64,000 nucleotides of DNA from Limnomonas spitsbergensis (Eukaryota; Chlorophyta; Chlorophyceae; Chlamydomonadales), in assembly GCA_037349105.1 (NCBI GenBank), contig JAYJMM010000101.1:2604001-2668000 (forward strand), written 5' to 3'. The notes beneath the pieces are model-generated. The model was not told the DNA's origin, searched no databases, and worked only from the letters and a program-made list of their open reading frames with translations. Positions 21,166-31,218 of the stretch are shown here, piece by piece; positions within the stretch are counted from its first letter, which is position 1, and every line of letters begins with the position of its first letter. The translations under genes and the position numbers were made by a program.

Positions 21166-22477
21166 CTCAAACCCTCCACATCATCCGCCATGCATGCCAT
21201 AAATGGGGTGCTTGGAGTTGCATGGCATGCATGAATCCAACCAGATGCACCATCTGACCTGCATGGCCCGCTGATGTCTCATGGACTCCTGGACTCATGC
21301 ATGCCAAGCATGGCGGGTGTTGCATGACTTGCCTGGCTCCGAAGACACAGACACAGACAGGTGCAAGACTTGCCTGGTTCCGACCGGATGCACCATGCAA
21401 CCTGCGTAGCCTGCTCTTGTTTCATGGTCTATCCACTTGTCTCGTTGTCTGTCTGCTCAATTCATTCCGATGAGGGTAGTGCCTCGTACACATGCAGGAC
21501 GGTACTTCCATGGGGCATTTGGCGTACACGTGGATTCAAGACTCCGGATTTAATATCGACGGAGCGACCGTTTTGTGGCCCTAGTATGAACGCGCTCCAC
21601 GAGATCCACACTATGGCCGCTGATATTTCCTGCCGTTCGGTAAGCGGAAGATGCGAGCGCGCCTCTGGGGTGCAATTTCTAAATGCCCGCTCATTCTTAA
21701 CAAGCAATCTACATCCGATTCTCCTACAGTGCGGACTGGTTTCGTTCCTAGCCACTCAGTCGGCAGTTTCTGGAACACATCGGTGGCCTTAGTGGCCTGC
21801 GCATTGGCCGTTCAAGTCCACGCTCGCTCCGTCAAGTTCTCCTTATTGGCCGTCCAATACAGGTTGTGTCAGAACCCCAGTCTCACCCGCTCGTTCGGTG
21901 GTCTAAGCTTTGCAATTTTATTATCCTAAACGAGTGCGGCGTTGTGAAGATCCACTCATCATCCACTTCAACAAGTGTCCAACATTGCCCCTGGTGAGCG
22001 GAACAAGGACCATGCATGAGTGGAACAACTGCAAGAATGCATGGCATGTGGATATGTCAAAGACAGAGTCTGAATCGTCCACTCTGGCTTCCAGTTGTGA
22101 TCATATGTATGACCCCATATTTGTTTCTTTCAATTTCCACACACACCCTCATTATTGATCCTCATTATTTATCTACATTGCATCTCCAGATCGCAGAGCC
22201 TGGCCCATTCCTAAAAGGCTTCTGAGAAGATGTCACATCTGAGTAAATCCGTGCAAAACGACAGTGCAACCGGGCATAGACATTGCAATACTGACTCCAG
22301 CCCATGGCATGTGGCATTTTGCATGTATGTAGGACGGCCTTTCATAAAGCATGATTGGTTTGTATTTATCCGAAGAGGTGTGCTGCACATTGGCTCGCAT
22401 GAATTCCACCTCACTCGCCTGTTGAGCAGGAGAGATGAGCCTAACTGATTGAAAAAAGTGGAATTGCGCACCACCCT
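21166..22477 (+). promoter_or_regulatory. 5' flank of ankyrin gene copy C
   Basis: Homologue of the flanks in A, B and D. The TATA-like element is changed here to TGTATTTAT near 22363. The ATTGGCC-like words near 21845 are kept. No gene is supported. Confidence 0.45.
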
Positions 22478-24079
22478 ATGACGTCATCCGCATCCACCGA
22501 GGCTATCAGAACAGATGCATCTGCATCTCCTTCCCCTAGCGAGGATCCAGCCATCTTTACCAGCCTCCAAGACCTCAACATGGACATCCTTGGCATCATC
22601 CTCAGCAATGCAGATGCATGGCTATACAATACTCAAGGCCTCTATGGACCTGGTGCCCGTAGGGTGCCGTATGGAGCGTGGCGGGTGTGCAGGCGTTGGC
22701 GTGAGTGCCTCAGGGCCTGCCCCATTAACCTGGCCCTTGCAATGGTGGCAGTGCACAGTCCTGACGAGGCCCTCGTGAGAGCTGTGGGCTGCAAAAGTCA
22801 GGATTATGACTGCCTGGAGTTGGTGAGGCTCATGCTCAAACTTGGTGCAAAGGCAGACTGTCAGGCTGGGACGGCATTGGTGAGGGCAGCCGAGAGTGGC
22901 CACTATGCAGCGGTGCAGTTGTTGTTGGGGTGGAGGAAGCATGCCCCACGTGCTAACTGCCAGAACGGGGTGGCACTTGTGATGGCTGCACAGAATGGCC
23001 ATGAAGCGGTGGTGCAGCTGTTGTTAGGGTGGAGGAAGCATGCACCTCGTGCTGACTGCCGGAATGGGTGGGGACTGCTGCATGCAGCCAAGAATGGCCA
23101 TGAGGTTGTGGTGCAACTGTTGTTGGGGTGGAGGGAGCATGCCCCACGTGCTGACTGCCAGGATGGGTGGGCACTGGTGAAGGCAGCGGGGAATGGCCAT
23201 GAGGCGGTAGTGCAGCTGTTGTTGGGGTGGAGGGAGCATGCCCCACGTGCTGACTGCCAGGATGGGTGGGCACTGGTTAGAGCAGCAGAGAATGGCCACG
23301 AGGCGGTGGTGCAGCAGTTATTGGGGTGGAGGGAGCATGCCCCCCGTGCTGACTGCCGGGATGGGAAGGCACTGGTGAAGGCAGCAGAGAATGGCCACGA
23401 GGCGGTGGTGCAGCAGTTATTGGGGTGGAGGGAGCATGCACCCCATGCTGACTGCCAGGATGGGGAGGCACTGGTGAAGGCAGCGGGGAATGGCCATGAG
23501 GCGGTAGTGCAGCTGTTGTTGGGGTGGAGGGAGCATGCCCCCCATGCTGACTGGCGGGATGGGGAGGCACTGCTAAGGGCTGCGCAGAATGGCCACGAGG
23601 CGGTGGTGCAGCTGTTGTTGGGGTGGAGGGAGCATGCCCCACGTGCTAAATGCCGGGATGGGGAGGCACTGGTGAGAGCAGCAGAGAATGGCCACGAGGC
23701 GGTGGTGCAGCAGTTATTGGGGTGGAGGGAGCATGCCCCCCGTGCTAACTGCCACTATGGGGAGGCACTGGTGAAGGCAGCGGGGAATGGCCATGAGGCG
23801 GTAGTGCAGCTGTTGTTGGGGTGGAGGGAGCATGCCCCACGTGCTGACTGCCGGGATGGGTGGGCACTGCTAAGGGCTGCGCATAATGGCCACGAGGCGG
23901 TGGTGCAGCTGTTGTTGGGGTGGAGGGAGCATGCCCCACGTGCTAACTGCCGGGATGGGGAGGCACTGGTGAGAGCAGCAGAGAATGGCCACGAGGCGGT
24001 GGTGCGGCTGCTGCTGGATTGCAGTGAGAATGCCCCCCGTGCTGACTGTCAAGGGGGACGGGCTGTAATGGTCATGTAA
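22478..24079 (+). CDS. F-box/ankyrin-repeat protein, copy C, tail cut by LTR element
   Basis: The best-preserved copy: 533 codons without a break. It has the F-box-like head (LTSLQDLNMDILGIIL, then WRVCRRWRECL) and 12 ankyrin repeats. A retrotransposon entered after 24063, so the last codons (AVMVM, stop) come from the LTR. The missing tail is found beyond the element at 31224-31305. Removing the element and one copy of the CGGGC duplication gives an uninterrupted 555-residue frame, so this copy was intact when the element landed. Only the last 27 codons or so are displaced, and a nearly complete protein could still be made. The likely role is a ubiquitin-ligase substrate receptor, inferred from F-box plus ankyrin repeats. 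No introns are evident. Confidence 0.85.
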   Translation: MTSSASTEAIRTDASASPSPSEDPAIFTSLQDLNMDILGIILSNADAWLYNTQGLYGPGARRVPYGAWRVCRRWRECLRACPINLALAMVAVHSPDEALVRAVGCKSQDYDCLELVRLMLKLGAKADCQAGTALVRAAESGHYAAVQLLLGWRKHAPRANCQNGVALVMAAQNGHEAVVQLLLGWRKHAPRADCRNGWGLLHAAKNGHEVVVQLLLGWREHAPRADCQDGWALVKAAGNGHEAVVQLLLGWREHAPRADCQDGWALVRAAENGHEAVVQQLLGWREHAPRADCRDGKALVKAAENGHEAVVQQLLGWREHAPHADCQDGEALVKAAGNGHEAVVQLLLGWREHAPHADWRDGEALLRAAQNGHEAVVQLLLGWREHAPRAKCRDGEALVRAAENGHEAVVQQLLGWREHAPRANCHYGEALVKAAGNGHEAVVQLLLGWREHAPRADCRDGWALLRAAHNGHEAVVQLLLGWREHAPRANCRDGEALVRAAENGHEAVVRLLLDCSENAPRADCQGGRAVMVM

Positions 24080-24466
24080 CCAGTACCCCAGAATTACCAG
24101 TCGCTGACGCGACCTGCCTTACGTTATCGGCGCTTACGCTCCATACGGAAGTTGCAGGGTCGCCTGGCAAGCCCAGACCAGAACCCTCACGGGTTAAACC
24201 CTGCACCTCCCATATAAGCGAGCTCTGCTAGGCATCGGGAAGTCTCAGACGAGATCAATCCATCAGGCTCAATACCTGACTGTCCCACTATCAAATCTCT
24301 AGTCTCCAGCAGTCTCCCCTCGTGAGCACCTAGTCCCCCCTCAGTCAACTCTCCGACTACTCGTCTACCCTCAACACCGTCCCGGACTCCCCTTCACGTT
24401 CCTCTACTAGTGAGTCCCTGTCTAGATATAAGAGTCCTGCCCCCTAGGGCACCTAGGACCTCTTCA
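24064..24466 (+). repeat. 5' LTR
   Basis: 403 bp, starts TGTAATGG and ends CTCTTCA. By eye I find no difference from the 3' LTR. A TATA-like CATATAAG lies at 24211-24218 and would drive transcription of the element. Confidence 0.95.
24211..24218 (+). promoter_or_regulatory. TATA-like element in 5' LTR
   Basis: CATATAAG preceded by a C-rich stretch, about 150 bp into the LTR. It is repeated at 30963-30970 in the 3' LTR. Assigned from sequence resemblance and position only. Confidence 0.45.
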
Positions 24467-24467
24467 G

Positions 24468-24480
24468 TGGTTCCAGAGCC
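24468..24480 (+). other. Primer-binding site
   Basis: TGGTTCCAGAGCC begins one base after the LTR. It begins TGG, as expected for pairing with a tRNA CCA end, and matches the common initiator-Met site TGGTATCAGAGC at 10 of 12 positions. The priming tRNA is therefore probably initiator Met or a close relative, but another tRNA is possible. Confidence 0.7.
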
Positions 24481-24870
24481 TTATCGGTTCGATCCTGTCG
24501 CAGTTTCATTGACAGAACCCTGCCGTCGGCTCGAAAGAGTTTTGAGACACGCGCGCTGGGCAGTCGCGTCCCTTAGACCTGTCAGGGTTAAAACTATTCG
24601 AATTCCAGTACCGACCCCAGTCCAGTGTCCGGATCAGGGCCAACCCCAGAGCAACTCGACAGTATCTACTATTGGTCTGACAAGCTCGGCGGAGCCGACG
24701 GATTTCCAGCCCTTGTCCCGAGTCCCAGGCACGCACTTGTTGCGTTGACTGAGTCTAGTAAGTGTCGTAACTTGAGTTGTTCGACTCCGACGGTTTGAAT
24801 TCCGTACACTCCAGTCCAGACCAGTCATAAGCTTCCTGATTGCTGAACTTTCACAGTAATTCACAATCTA
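24481..24870 (+). other. Retrotransposon 5' leader
   Basis: About 390 bp between the primer site and the gag ATG. No long frame in the gag direction. Packaging and dimerisation signals are expected here from family knowledge but cannot be pointed to. Confidence 0.5.
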
Positions 24871-26382
24871 ATGGTCGCTAAACGAAACAAATCCAAACGC
24901 GCAGTGAACAACCTTCAAGTCGACAACCCAGCTCCTGCCCAGCTTCCCGCCATTGTCGTTCCCGACATGGTCGCTGCAGCACCAGCACCAGCACCAGCAC
25001 CAGCACCAGCACCAGTACCAGCACCAGTACCAGCACCAGTACCAGCACCAGCACAAGCCCCTGTCCCAATTGCGGTAGCTGCACCGAGACCAGCTCTCCA
25101 GCCCATCGCTGTGGCTTCCGTGGCACCTGCAACATACGCAGCGGTGGCCAACCCTCGAGTCTTGATCACACCTTGCGTCGCTGGCTGCAGCACGGACCCT
25201 CTACCGGCCCAGCATACCTCGTCCTACATGCAGGACGATATGTTCGAGCAATTCAAGAAACAACTCAAGCAAGGTGAATTGCAACTCTTGCAGTCACTCT
25301 TAACCAGACTAGATTCAACTGCTGTCCCAGCCCAGCCTGTTGTTACTCCTACCGTTCGTCTTGTCGGGAATCCTGTTACCAGTGTACCCACCCAAGTTCA
25401 AATCCCAGTACCTGTCAGACGCGAGACTGACTATCGTCGTCGTCCCCCAGCCTTGCCTGCACCAGGCCGGATGAACAAGCCGTTCTTCCAACAGTGCAAG
25501 AACAAGCCGAGATTAATCGCGATGAGCTTCGAGGAGCTCAGGCGCTGGCTGCTCGAGAACGGTCACCGCTACCCCGAGGACATGTCTGTCTTTATCGACG
25601 ATCCCGAGGTCAAGGAGTTCTTAATGAACTACATCGAGTCCCACATGCTGTTCGAGCAAAACGAGTTCATCCTGGCCCTCACAAACTTCGTGTCCGGCGA
25701 GGTACGTTCAGCAGTTGACATTGCCCGCGAACAACTAGTCGGTCGTATGATCACCCAGGGTTCCCAGTCAGCCTCCCAGTACTCCCAGCAATTCCTGAAC
25801 GTGACCAGACTCTTGCCCGACGAATCTCAAGCAACCTTGTGCGTCCATTACCTATCAGGCATGGATCCATCCCTGAAACAACGCTGCATTCTAGACAAGG
25901 ATGGAAATACCTGGCAATCCCTGCCAAACCTCATGAAATTCGCATATGTCGAGGACCTGCGAATGACCAGTGCACGTGCCTGTTTCGTACCAGTACCCAG
26001 ATCCAGCTACACCCCAGTATCAAGATCCAGTTACACCCCAGTGACCAGACCCAGCTACCGCACAGATACCAGACCAGTGCACAAACCCGAGTACCCTGCC
26101 AAAACACAGGACTTCCAGCAGCCGCGACGCGCTCGGCTGGCACACACCGAGTCCGTTCCGAAGAGGAAGATCGAGCCCAGCGCCCAGACCAGCTCCGGGA
26201 AAGAGGCCAAAAACTTCAAGACCCCATTCGAGTCCTGCCCGTACTACAAGTACGTGGGTGCACTGAGCATCGCTGCGAAGCAATCATTGAACGAGTATAA
26301 CCTGTGCTGGTACTGCCGGGCAGGTTGCCACCAAGCCAAGAACTGCCCTGAGAAGAAGGAAAACAAGCCTCCTTCCCAGTAG
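24871..26382 (+). CDS. gag: Gag polyprotein
   Basis: 503 residues from the first ATG after the leader. Order: a short basic start (KRNKSKRA); an Ala/Pro/Val-rich low-complexity stretch at about residues 34-66 encoded by CAGCAC-type repeats; a capsid-like middle region from about 205 to 370 (with FEELRRWLLENG and later SASQYSQQFLNVTRLL); a Ser/Tyr/Pro-rich linker made of short repeats (SSYTPVSRSSYTPV); and one CCHC zinc knuckle, C479, C482, H487, C492, spaced CX2CX4HX4C. It forms the virus-like particle and binds the element RNA. The frame ends with a single TAG at 26380-26382, and pol continues in the same frame. Confidence 0.93.
   Translation: MVAKRNKSKRAVNNLQVDNPAPAQLPAIVVPDMVAAAPAPAPAPAPAPVPAPVPAPVPAPAQAPVPIAVAAPRPALQPIAVASVAPATYAAVANPRVLITPCVAGCSTDPLPAQHTSSYMQDDMFEQFKKQLKQGELQLLQSLLTRLDSTAVPAQPVVTPTVRLVGNPVTSVPTQVQIPVPVRRETDYRRRPPALPAPGRMNKPFFQQCKNKPRLIAMSFEELRRWLLENGHRYPEDMSVFIDDPEVKEFLMNYIESHMLFEQNEFILALTNFVSGEVRSAVDIAREQLVGRMITQGSQSASQYSQQFLNVTRLLPDESQATLCVHYLSGMDPSLKQRCILDKDGNTWQSLPNLMKFAYVEDLRMTSARACFVPVPRSSYTPVSRSSYTPVTRPSYRTDTRPVHKPEYPAKTQDFQQPRRARLAHTESVPKRKIEPSAQTSSGKEAKNFKTPFESCPYYKYVGALSIAAKQSLNEYNLCWYCRAGCHQAKNCPEKKENKPPSQ
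26380..26382 (+). promoter_or_regulatory. gag-pol readthrough TAG
   Basis: One in-frame TAG between gag and pol in the context CAG TAG GAA TTT. Both sides are open for hundreds of codons in the same frame, which fits programmed stop-codon readthrough as used by some LTR elements. A point mutation in a once-continuous gag-pol frame (for example CAG to TAG) is the alternative. Confidence 0.65.
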
Positions 26383-29300
26383 GAATTTTTGCAGGAGGTA
26401 TTCCCGGGTCCCCCTCCTGTCTCTAGATGTCATGTGTGCACTGCAGTTGAGAATCACGTGTCTGACTTGATGAACTCTAGCTTCCTGACGTACGACCGAG
26501 TGATTTGTAACGAACATTTGAATTGTACCTGCACGCTTCCAGTCATTCACTCCAACTCTCCAGACAAACACCAGATTTACGTTGCAAAAACCAGAAGCCA
26601 AGCCAGGCTTTATTTGAACAACAGACCCAACACCAGTTCATGTCTTCTAGTTTCCTCCAGACAAGCAGCAGGATTACAACCGCTACTCCAACACTCTTTC
26701 CTAGTCAAGAAATACGAATCCAGTTCAGCGCTTGGTACCGCTATGAATAAGGGTATGAAACCATCCCCAGTACTTGCCTTTGTAATCCCAGCTGATACAA
26801 GAGAAACAGCCCAGTGTCGAGTTCTAGCCAAAATACAAGTTGATGATCGAGTCCAGATATTGCATACCAGCCAAGACAAGGATGTAAAACAAGATGGAAA
26901 TCACCAAGATGGTGATGACCAGCCCCTAGCAGCAACCTACCACGGCCAAGCACATGGCAAAAACCTCAAGTGTCTATTTGATTCGGGGGCATCCTCATGT
27001 TTCATGGGAGCCAAACTTGCCAAGAAACTCGGACTCCAGATTCGTTCAAGTAAATATCGAGCAGTGGCCACTGCGGCTGGTCGAGACTGTACTGTCCTAG
27101 GTTCTGCGAGTCTCACTGTTACGTTCGGCCGGACTGACTTTGAAGCTACAGTTCACATCCTCCCAGCGTTTCTCGATACCATTGATTTAATCATTGGCGA
27201 AGACTTCATGAAAACACACTCTTGTAATTTGCAGTACAGCCCAGACCAGTCTAGTCTCATGACCATCACTGACGGGGTCGTTCATGAGGTCTTGAATTCG
27301 TGTGTTTTACGTGGCACAGGTGCAGTACAGGTTGCTCATGCTGTGAAGACCACTTCTAGCCCAGCCGATCCGACCCATGACAATAACGCTGGACAGTGTG
27401 ACGCTGAAGACGAATCCCGACCATGCCGTACACGTACGAAGACCGATCAAATCCCAGCTGGCCTTGCAGCCAAATTACTCAAGTCTGGTCGCCACCGAGC
27501 ATTCTTAGCTGTATTGACACCACAGGCTAGCGAACCAGACGAGGAGTTACAACCAGTACCAAATCCAGAAGGAGAACTAGACCATAAAACCAGTCGAGAA
27601 AAACTAGCAAACATGAACCATGTGCACCCAGACCAGCGTACAGCGATTACTTCACTGATCGACGAGTACGATGACATTTTTTCAGAAACCCCTCGAGCTG
27701 GCGGAGCGAAAGTCCCACCTCTAGAGCACACGATCGATCTGGTCGCTGGCGCTAAACCACCTTTTCGCAGGAACTTTCGTCTCTCTCCAGCCGAGTCTGA
27801 AGAACTCAAGAAACAGGTTGCCGAGCTACTTGACAAAGGAATCATCACCCCTGTCAACAGTCCTTATGGAGCCCCAGTCTTGTTCATCAAGAAACCAAAT
27901 GGAGGACTTAGGTTCTGCCTTGATTACCGAGCCTTGAACGAACTAACTGTCAAACTACGCTACCCACTACCAAGGATCGATGATCTTCTAGATGCAGCTC
28001 GCGGAGCTTCATGTTTCTCTTGTCTAGACATGGCAGGTGGCTTTCACCAACTGCTTATTTCCGAGGAAGACCAGCCCAAGACAGCTTTTGCTACACCCTT
28101 CGGCCATTATGCATGGCGTTGCCTGCCAATGGGTCTTTCGAACGCGCCCAGTCAATACCAGAGCACTGTCAATAAAATCTTTGCTGATCTAGCATTCGTC
28201 CTCATTTACATTGATGACATCATGATCCTGTCCCAGACACCAGAACAGCACCTCCAGCATTTAAGACAAGTGTTTGACAAAATACGAGAATCAGGACTGC
28301 AGGTCAAATTTTCCAAGTGCAAATTTCTGCAGGCTCAAGTCAAGTACCTAGGGCACATTCTTTCGAAAGAAGGTGTGGCTGCTGACCCAGACAAAATTCG
28401 AGCGCTTACCGAGTGGGAATTCCCGACCAGTGCAACAGGTGTCTTGCAATTTCTAGGCCTAGCAAATTACTTTCGCAAATTCATTCCGAACCTCTCCAGG
28501 CTGGCAGCACCCTTGTACCATTTGACCAAGAAAACCGTCCAGTTCTCAGGAGGAGCTGACGCTCTGTTGGCTTTTCAAGCTATCAAGGAAGCGTTAGCTT
28601 CGCCTCCAGTTCTTGCATACCCAGATCCAAACCAATCGTACGAACTCGTTTCAGATGCCTCCATCACTGGATGTGGTGCAGTGCTTACGCAACAAGGTCG
28701 ACCTGTCGCGTACTTCTCTGCCAAGTTCTCACCTGCCGAGCGCAATTACACTACTGGCGAACAAGAACTCCTTGGAATTATCAAAGCTCTCAAGGAGTGG
28801 CGATGCTATCTAGAAGGCAGCAATGGCCTAAACATTGTGACTGATCACAACCCCCTGACATTTTTCTCCAAGCAGCCCACCCTGTCACGTAGGCAAGCAA
28901 GATGGAGCGAGTTCCTATCTCGATTCGAGTTCACTGTGAAGTACCGACCAGGTGCTACCAACCCAGCTGATTCCCTTTCCAGGTTGCCACACCAAGGACC
29001 TGCCCATGCTGCAATGCTATTTGCAATCACAGTTAACGAGTCATGCCCAGATTTCATGCAAAGAATCAAGAACGAGTCTAGCATTGATCCAGAATTCAAA
29101 CTTTCCAGTAAAACTCGAGAATGGTCCTTTAGCAATGGCTACTGGTCTCATGCAGGCCTAGTCATTATCCCAGTAGCACTTCGACAAGAAGTCATTCAAG
29201 ATCACCATGATTCACCCCTTGCAGGACATTTCAATTGGAAGACAACACTGGACCACATCAAACGCCAATTTTGGTGGCCCTCAATCCAGGCAGATGTACA

Positions 29301-30459
29301 AAAGTACGTCTCATCATGTGCCTCATGCCAGAGGAACAAGTCTGCAAACAAGAGGCCCTTTGGTCTAAACCAGCCACTAGAAATCCCTGATTCCAGATGG
29401 CACACTGTCACCATGGACTTTGTGTTTGACTTGCCCCAGTCAGCCAGTGGTCATGATGGCATCATGGTCATTGTGGACAAGCTTACAAAGTTTGTTTGTC
29501 TAGCCCCAGTCAGGAAATCTAGCACATCTGAAGATGTTGCTCGAGTTTTCATCTCACATGTATTCCAGCATCACGGTTTTCCTAGAAACATCATTTCTGA
29601 CAGAGATGTTCGATTCACTTCGTCATTCTGGAAGACCATGTGTCACCGCCTTGGTGTACAGCCCAGATTTTCAACTGCTTTCCACCCCCAAACAGATGGT
29701 CAAACAGAGCGAATGAATCGAGTCGTCGAAGAAGTGCTTAGGCATTTCATTGATGGAAACCATGTCACTTGGGAAGAACTCCTACCAGTTGTTGCTATGT
29801 CCATTAACAATGCCAAGACCAGTACGACCAGGCACACCCCGTTCTACCTGAACTGTGGACGCAACCCGTATACCCCTTTGTCAATCGACATTCCAGACAA
29901 GCAAATTCCAGCTCTTGATTCAGTCTTCAGTGACCTGGATGACACTCTAGTTCAAGTTCAGAAACTATTACGAGCTGCGCAGGATCGCCAGTCGTCGTAC
30001 GCTGACACGCGCTTCCGAGCACCTCACACTTTTCAAGCAGGTGACCAAGTTCTCCTGTCAACAAGAAACTTCAAGTTCCAGACCGGAGTTAAGAAACTTC
30101 ATCCCAAGTATATCGGCCCAGTGACAATCCTGAGTTTAACTTCTGGTGGCAATGCTGCTAGGTTGCAACTACCCGAGAATTACACTCGAGTTCACCCAGT
30201 CTTCCACGTGTCACTCTTACGACAGTTCAAGCCCAGTACCAGTTCAAACCCAGTACCTGTCGAGCCTCAAGTCGTGGATGGTTTACCATTATACCAGGTC
30301 GAGTCGCTCTTGTCACATCGCATTCGACGAGTCGGCAAAAAGCGAGTCAAGCAGGTCCTAATCAAATGGCTTGGTTACGATGACACTCACAATTCATGGG
30401 AGCCACTCAAGAACCTGACTCCTGAATTACTCCTTGACGCTCAAAACCTTTTTGAGTAA
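26383..30459 (+). CDS. pol: Pol polyprotein: protease, RT, RNase H, integrase, chromodomain
   Basis: About 1358 codons with no stop, in the same frame as gag. Numbering below counts from the TTG at 26389. Protease active site DSG at 198-200 (LFDSGASS). Reverse transcriptase with FCLDYRALNELT, LPMGLSNAPSQYQ and catalytic YIDD at 607-610. RNase H with catalytic SDAS (D756) and TDHNPL. Integrase zinc finger with CASC, then the catalytic core D1010, D1071, E1107, with exactly 35 residues between the second D and E. A GPY/F-like segment (KYIGPVTIL) precedes a chromodomain at 1302-1356 (YQVESLLSHR, VLIKWLGYDDTHNSWEP). No ATG lies at the start, so it is probably made as Gag-Pol by readthrough of the TAG. 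The chromodomain suggests targeting to marked chromatin, as known for the family. Confidence 0.97.
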   Translation, partial: EFLQEVFPGPPPVSRCHVCTAVENHVSDLMNSSFLTYDRVICNEHLNCTCTLPVIHSNSPDKHQIYVAKTRSQARLYLNNRPNTSSCLLVSSRQAAGLQPLLQHSFLVKKYESSSALGTAMNKGMKPSPVLAFVIPADTRETAQCRVLAKIQVDDRVQILHTSQDKDVKQDGNHQDGDDQPLAATYHGQAHGKNLKCLFDSGASSCFMGAKLAKKLGLQIRSSKYRAVATAAGRDCTVLGSASLTVTFGRTDFEATVHILPAFLDTIDLIIGEDFMKTHSCNLQYSPDQSSLMTITDGVVHEVLNSCVLRGTGAVQVAHAVKTTSSPADPTHDNNAGQCDAEDESRPCRTRTKTDQIPAGLAAKLLKSGRHRAFLAVLTPQASEPDEELQPVPNPEGELDHKTSREKLANMNHVHPDQRTAITSLIDEYDDIFSETPRAGGAKVPPLEHTIDLVAGAKPPFRRNFRLSPAESEELKKQVAELLDKGIITPVNSPYGAPVLFIKKPNGGLRFCLDYRALNELTVKLRYPLPRIDDLLDAARGASCFSCLDMAGGFHQLLISEEDQPKTAFATPFGHYAWRCLPMGLSNAPSQYQSTVNKIFADLAFVLIYIDDIMILSQTPEQHLQHLRQVFDKIRESGLQVKFSKCKFLQAQVKYLGHILSKEGVAADPDKIRALTEWEFPTSATGVLQFLGLANYFRKFIPNLSRLAAPLYHLTKKTVQFSGGADALLAFQAIKEALASPPVLAYPDPNQSYELVSDASITGCGAVLTQQGRPVAYFSAKFSPAERNYTTGEQELLGIIKALKEWRCYLEGSNGLNIVTDHNPLTFFSKQPTLSRRQARWSEFLSRFEFTVKYRPGATNPADSLSRLPHQGPAHAAMLFAITVNESCPDFMQRIKNESSIDPEFKLSSKTREWSFSNGYWSHAGLVIIPVALRQEVIQDHHDSPLAGHFNWKTTLDHIKRQFWWPSIQADVQKYVSSCASCQRNKSANKRPFGLNQPLEIPDSRWHTVTMDFVFDLPQSASGHDGIMVIVDKLTKFVCLAPVRKSSTSEDVARVFISHVFQHHGFPRNIISDRDVRFTSSFWKTMCHRLGVQPRFSTAFHPQTDGQTERMNRVVEEVLRHFIDGNHVTWEELLPVVAMSINNAKTSTTRHTPFYLNCGRNPYTPLSIDIPDKQIPALDSVFSDLDDTLVQVQKLLRAAQDRQSSYADTRFRAPHTFQAGDQVLLSTRNFKFQTGVKKLHPKYIGPVTILSLTSGGNAARLQLPENYTRVHPVFHVSLLRQFKPSTSSNPVPVEPQVVDGLPLYQVESLLSHRIRRVGKKRVKQVLIKWLGYDDTHNSWEPLKNLTPELLLDAQNLFE

Positions 30460-30803
30460 CCAGCACTTGTCTAGTATTCAAGGTCCATACCCCTAGTCCC
30501 AGATCGAGACCTAACTCTAAACCAGACCAGTCAGATTTTTTTTTCTTTCTTTCTGAACCTTGTCTTGAATTCCTTTGAGAACCGATACTGCCCAGCCTGG
30601 CAAGCTGCTCAGATTTCACTTCTCGTTATAATTCAACCTAGATCCAGACTTGAGTTAATTTTTCCAGCGGACAATCAAGTACTCTAGCAGTTCCAAGATA
30701 ACTTGCTCCAGATTTCATGTTTGCATTTAATTGATTAAATACTGCAACAATCCGAGTTCCAGTTCACTAACATTTACCTTCCACCGCGCTCGGCACGCAG
30801 CCT
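30460..30803 (+). other. Retrotransposon 3' untranslated region
   Basis: About 340 bp between the pol stop and the polypurine tract, with a T-run near 30537-30550. No further gene such as env is present. Confidence 0.6.
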
Positions 30804-30815
30804 AGGGGGGAGGTA
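30804..30815 (+). other. Polypurine tract
   Basis: AGGGGGGAGGTA lies directly before the 3' LTR start TGTAATGG, the expected place for the plus-strand DNA primer. Confidence 0.85.
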
Positions 30816-31218
30816 TGTAATGGTCATGTAACCAGTACCCCAGAATTACCAGTCGCTGACGCGACCTGCCTTACGTTATCGGCGCTTACGCTCCATACGG
30901 AAGTTGCAGGGTCGCCTGGCAAGCCCAGACCAGAACCCTCACGGGTTAAACCCTGCACCTCCCATATAAGCGAGCTCTGCTAGGCATCGGGAAGTCTCAG
31001 ACGAGATCAATCCATCAGGCTCAATACCTGACTGTCCCACTATCAAATCTCTAGTCTCCAGCAGTCTCCCCTCGTGAGCACCTAGTCCCCCCTCAGTCAA
31101 CTCTCCGACTACTCGTCTACCCTCAACACCGTCCCGGACTCCCCTTCACGTTCCTCTACTAGTGAGTCCCTGTCTAGATATAAGAGTCCTGCCCCCTAGG
31201 GCACCTAGGACCTCTTCA
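30816..31218 (+). repeat. 3' LTR
   Basis: 403 bp, same ends and apparently the same sequence as the 5' LTR. Followed at once by the target duplication CGGGC and the tail of the ankyrin gene. Confidence 0.95.

Larger units (their letters stand above)
24064..31218 (+). mobile_element. Complete Ty3/gypsy chromovirus LTR retrotransposon
   Basis: A 7155-bp element in the same orientation as the ankyrin gene it interrupts. It is flanked by the 5-bp duplication CGGGC (24059-24063 and 31219-31223). It has two 403-bp LTRs starting TG and ending CA, a primer-binding site, gag, pol with the order protease, reverse transcriptase, RNase H, integrase, then a C-terminal chromodomain and a polypurine tract. 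Integrase after RNase H places it in Ty3/gypsy; the chromodomain places it among chromoviruses. The LTRs look identical, and the only interruption is one TAG between gag and pol, so it is young and probably active. Confidence 0.97.

Noticed and set aside
24468..24505. tRNA gene near GGTTCGATCC in the retrotransposon leader
   Set aside because: The T-arm-like word is there by chance next to the primer-binding site; flanking bases do not form a cloverleaf.
12735..26382. Alternative genetic code with TAG read as glutamine (CAG to TAG in copy B and the TAG between gag and pol)
   Set aside because: Only two such sites exist, no in-frame TAG occurs inside the roughly 1350 codons of pol, and the broken copy A uses TGA at a Cys codon instead. 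Simple mutation and readthrough explain the data better.
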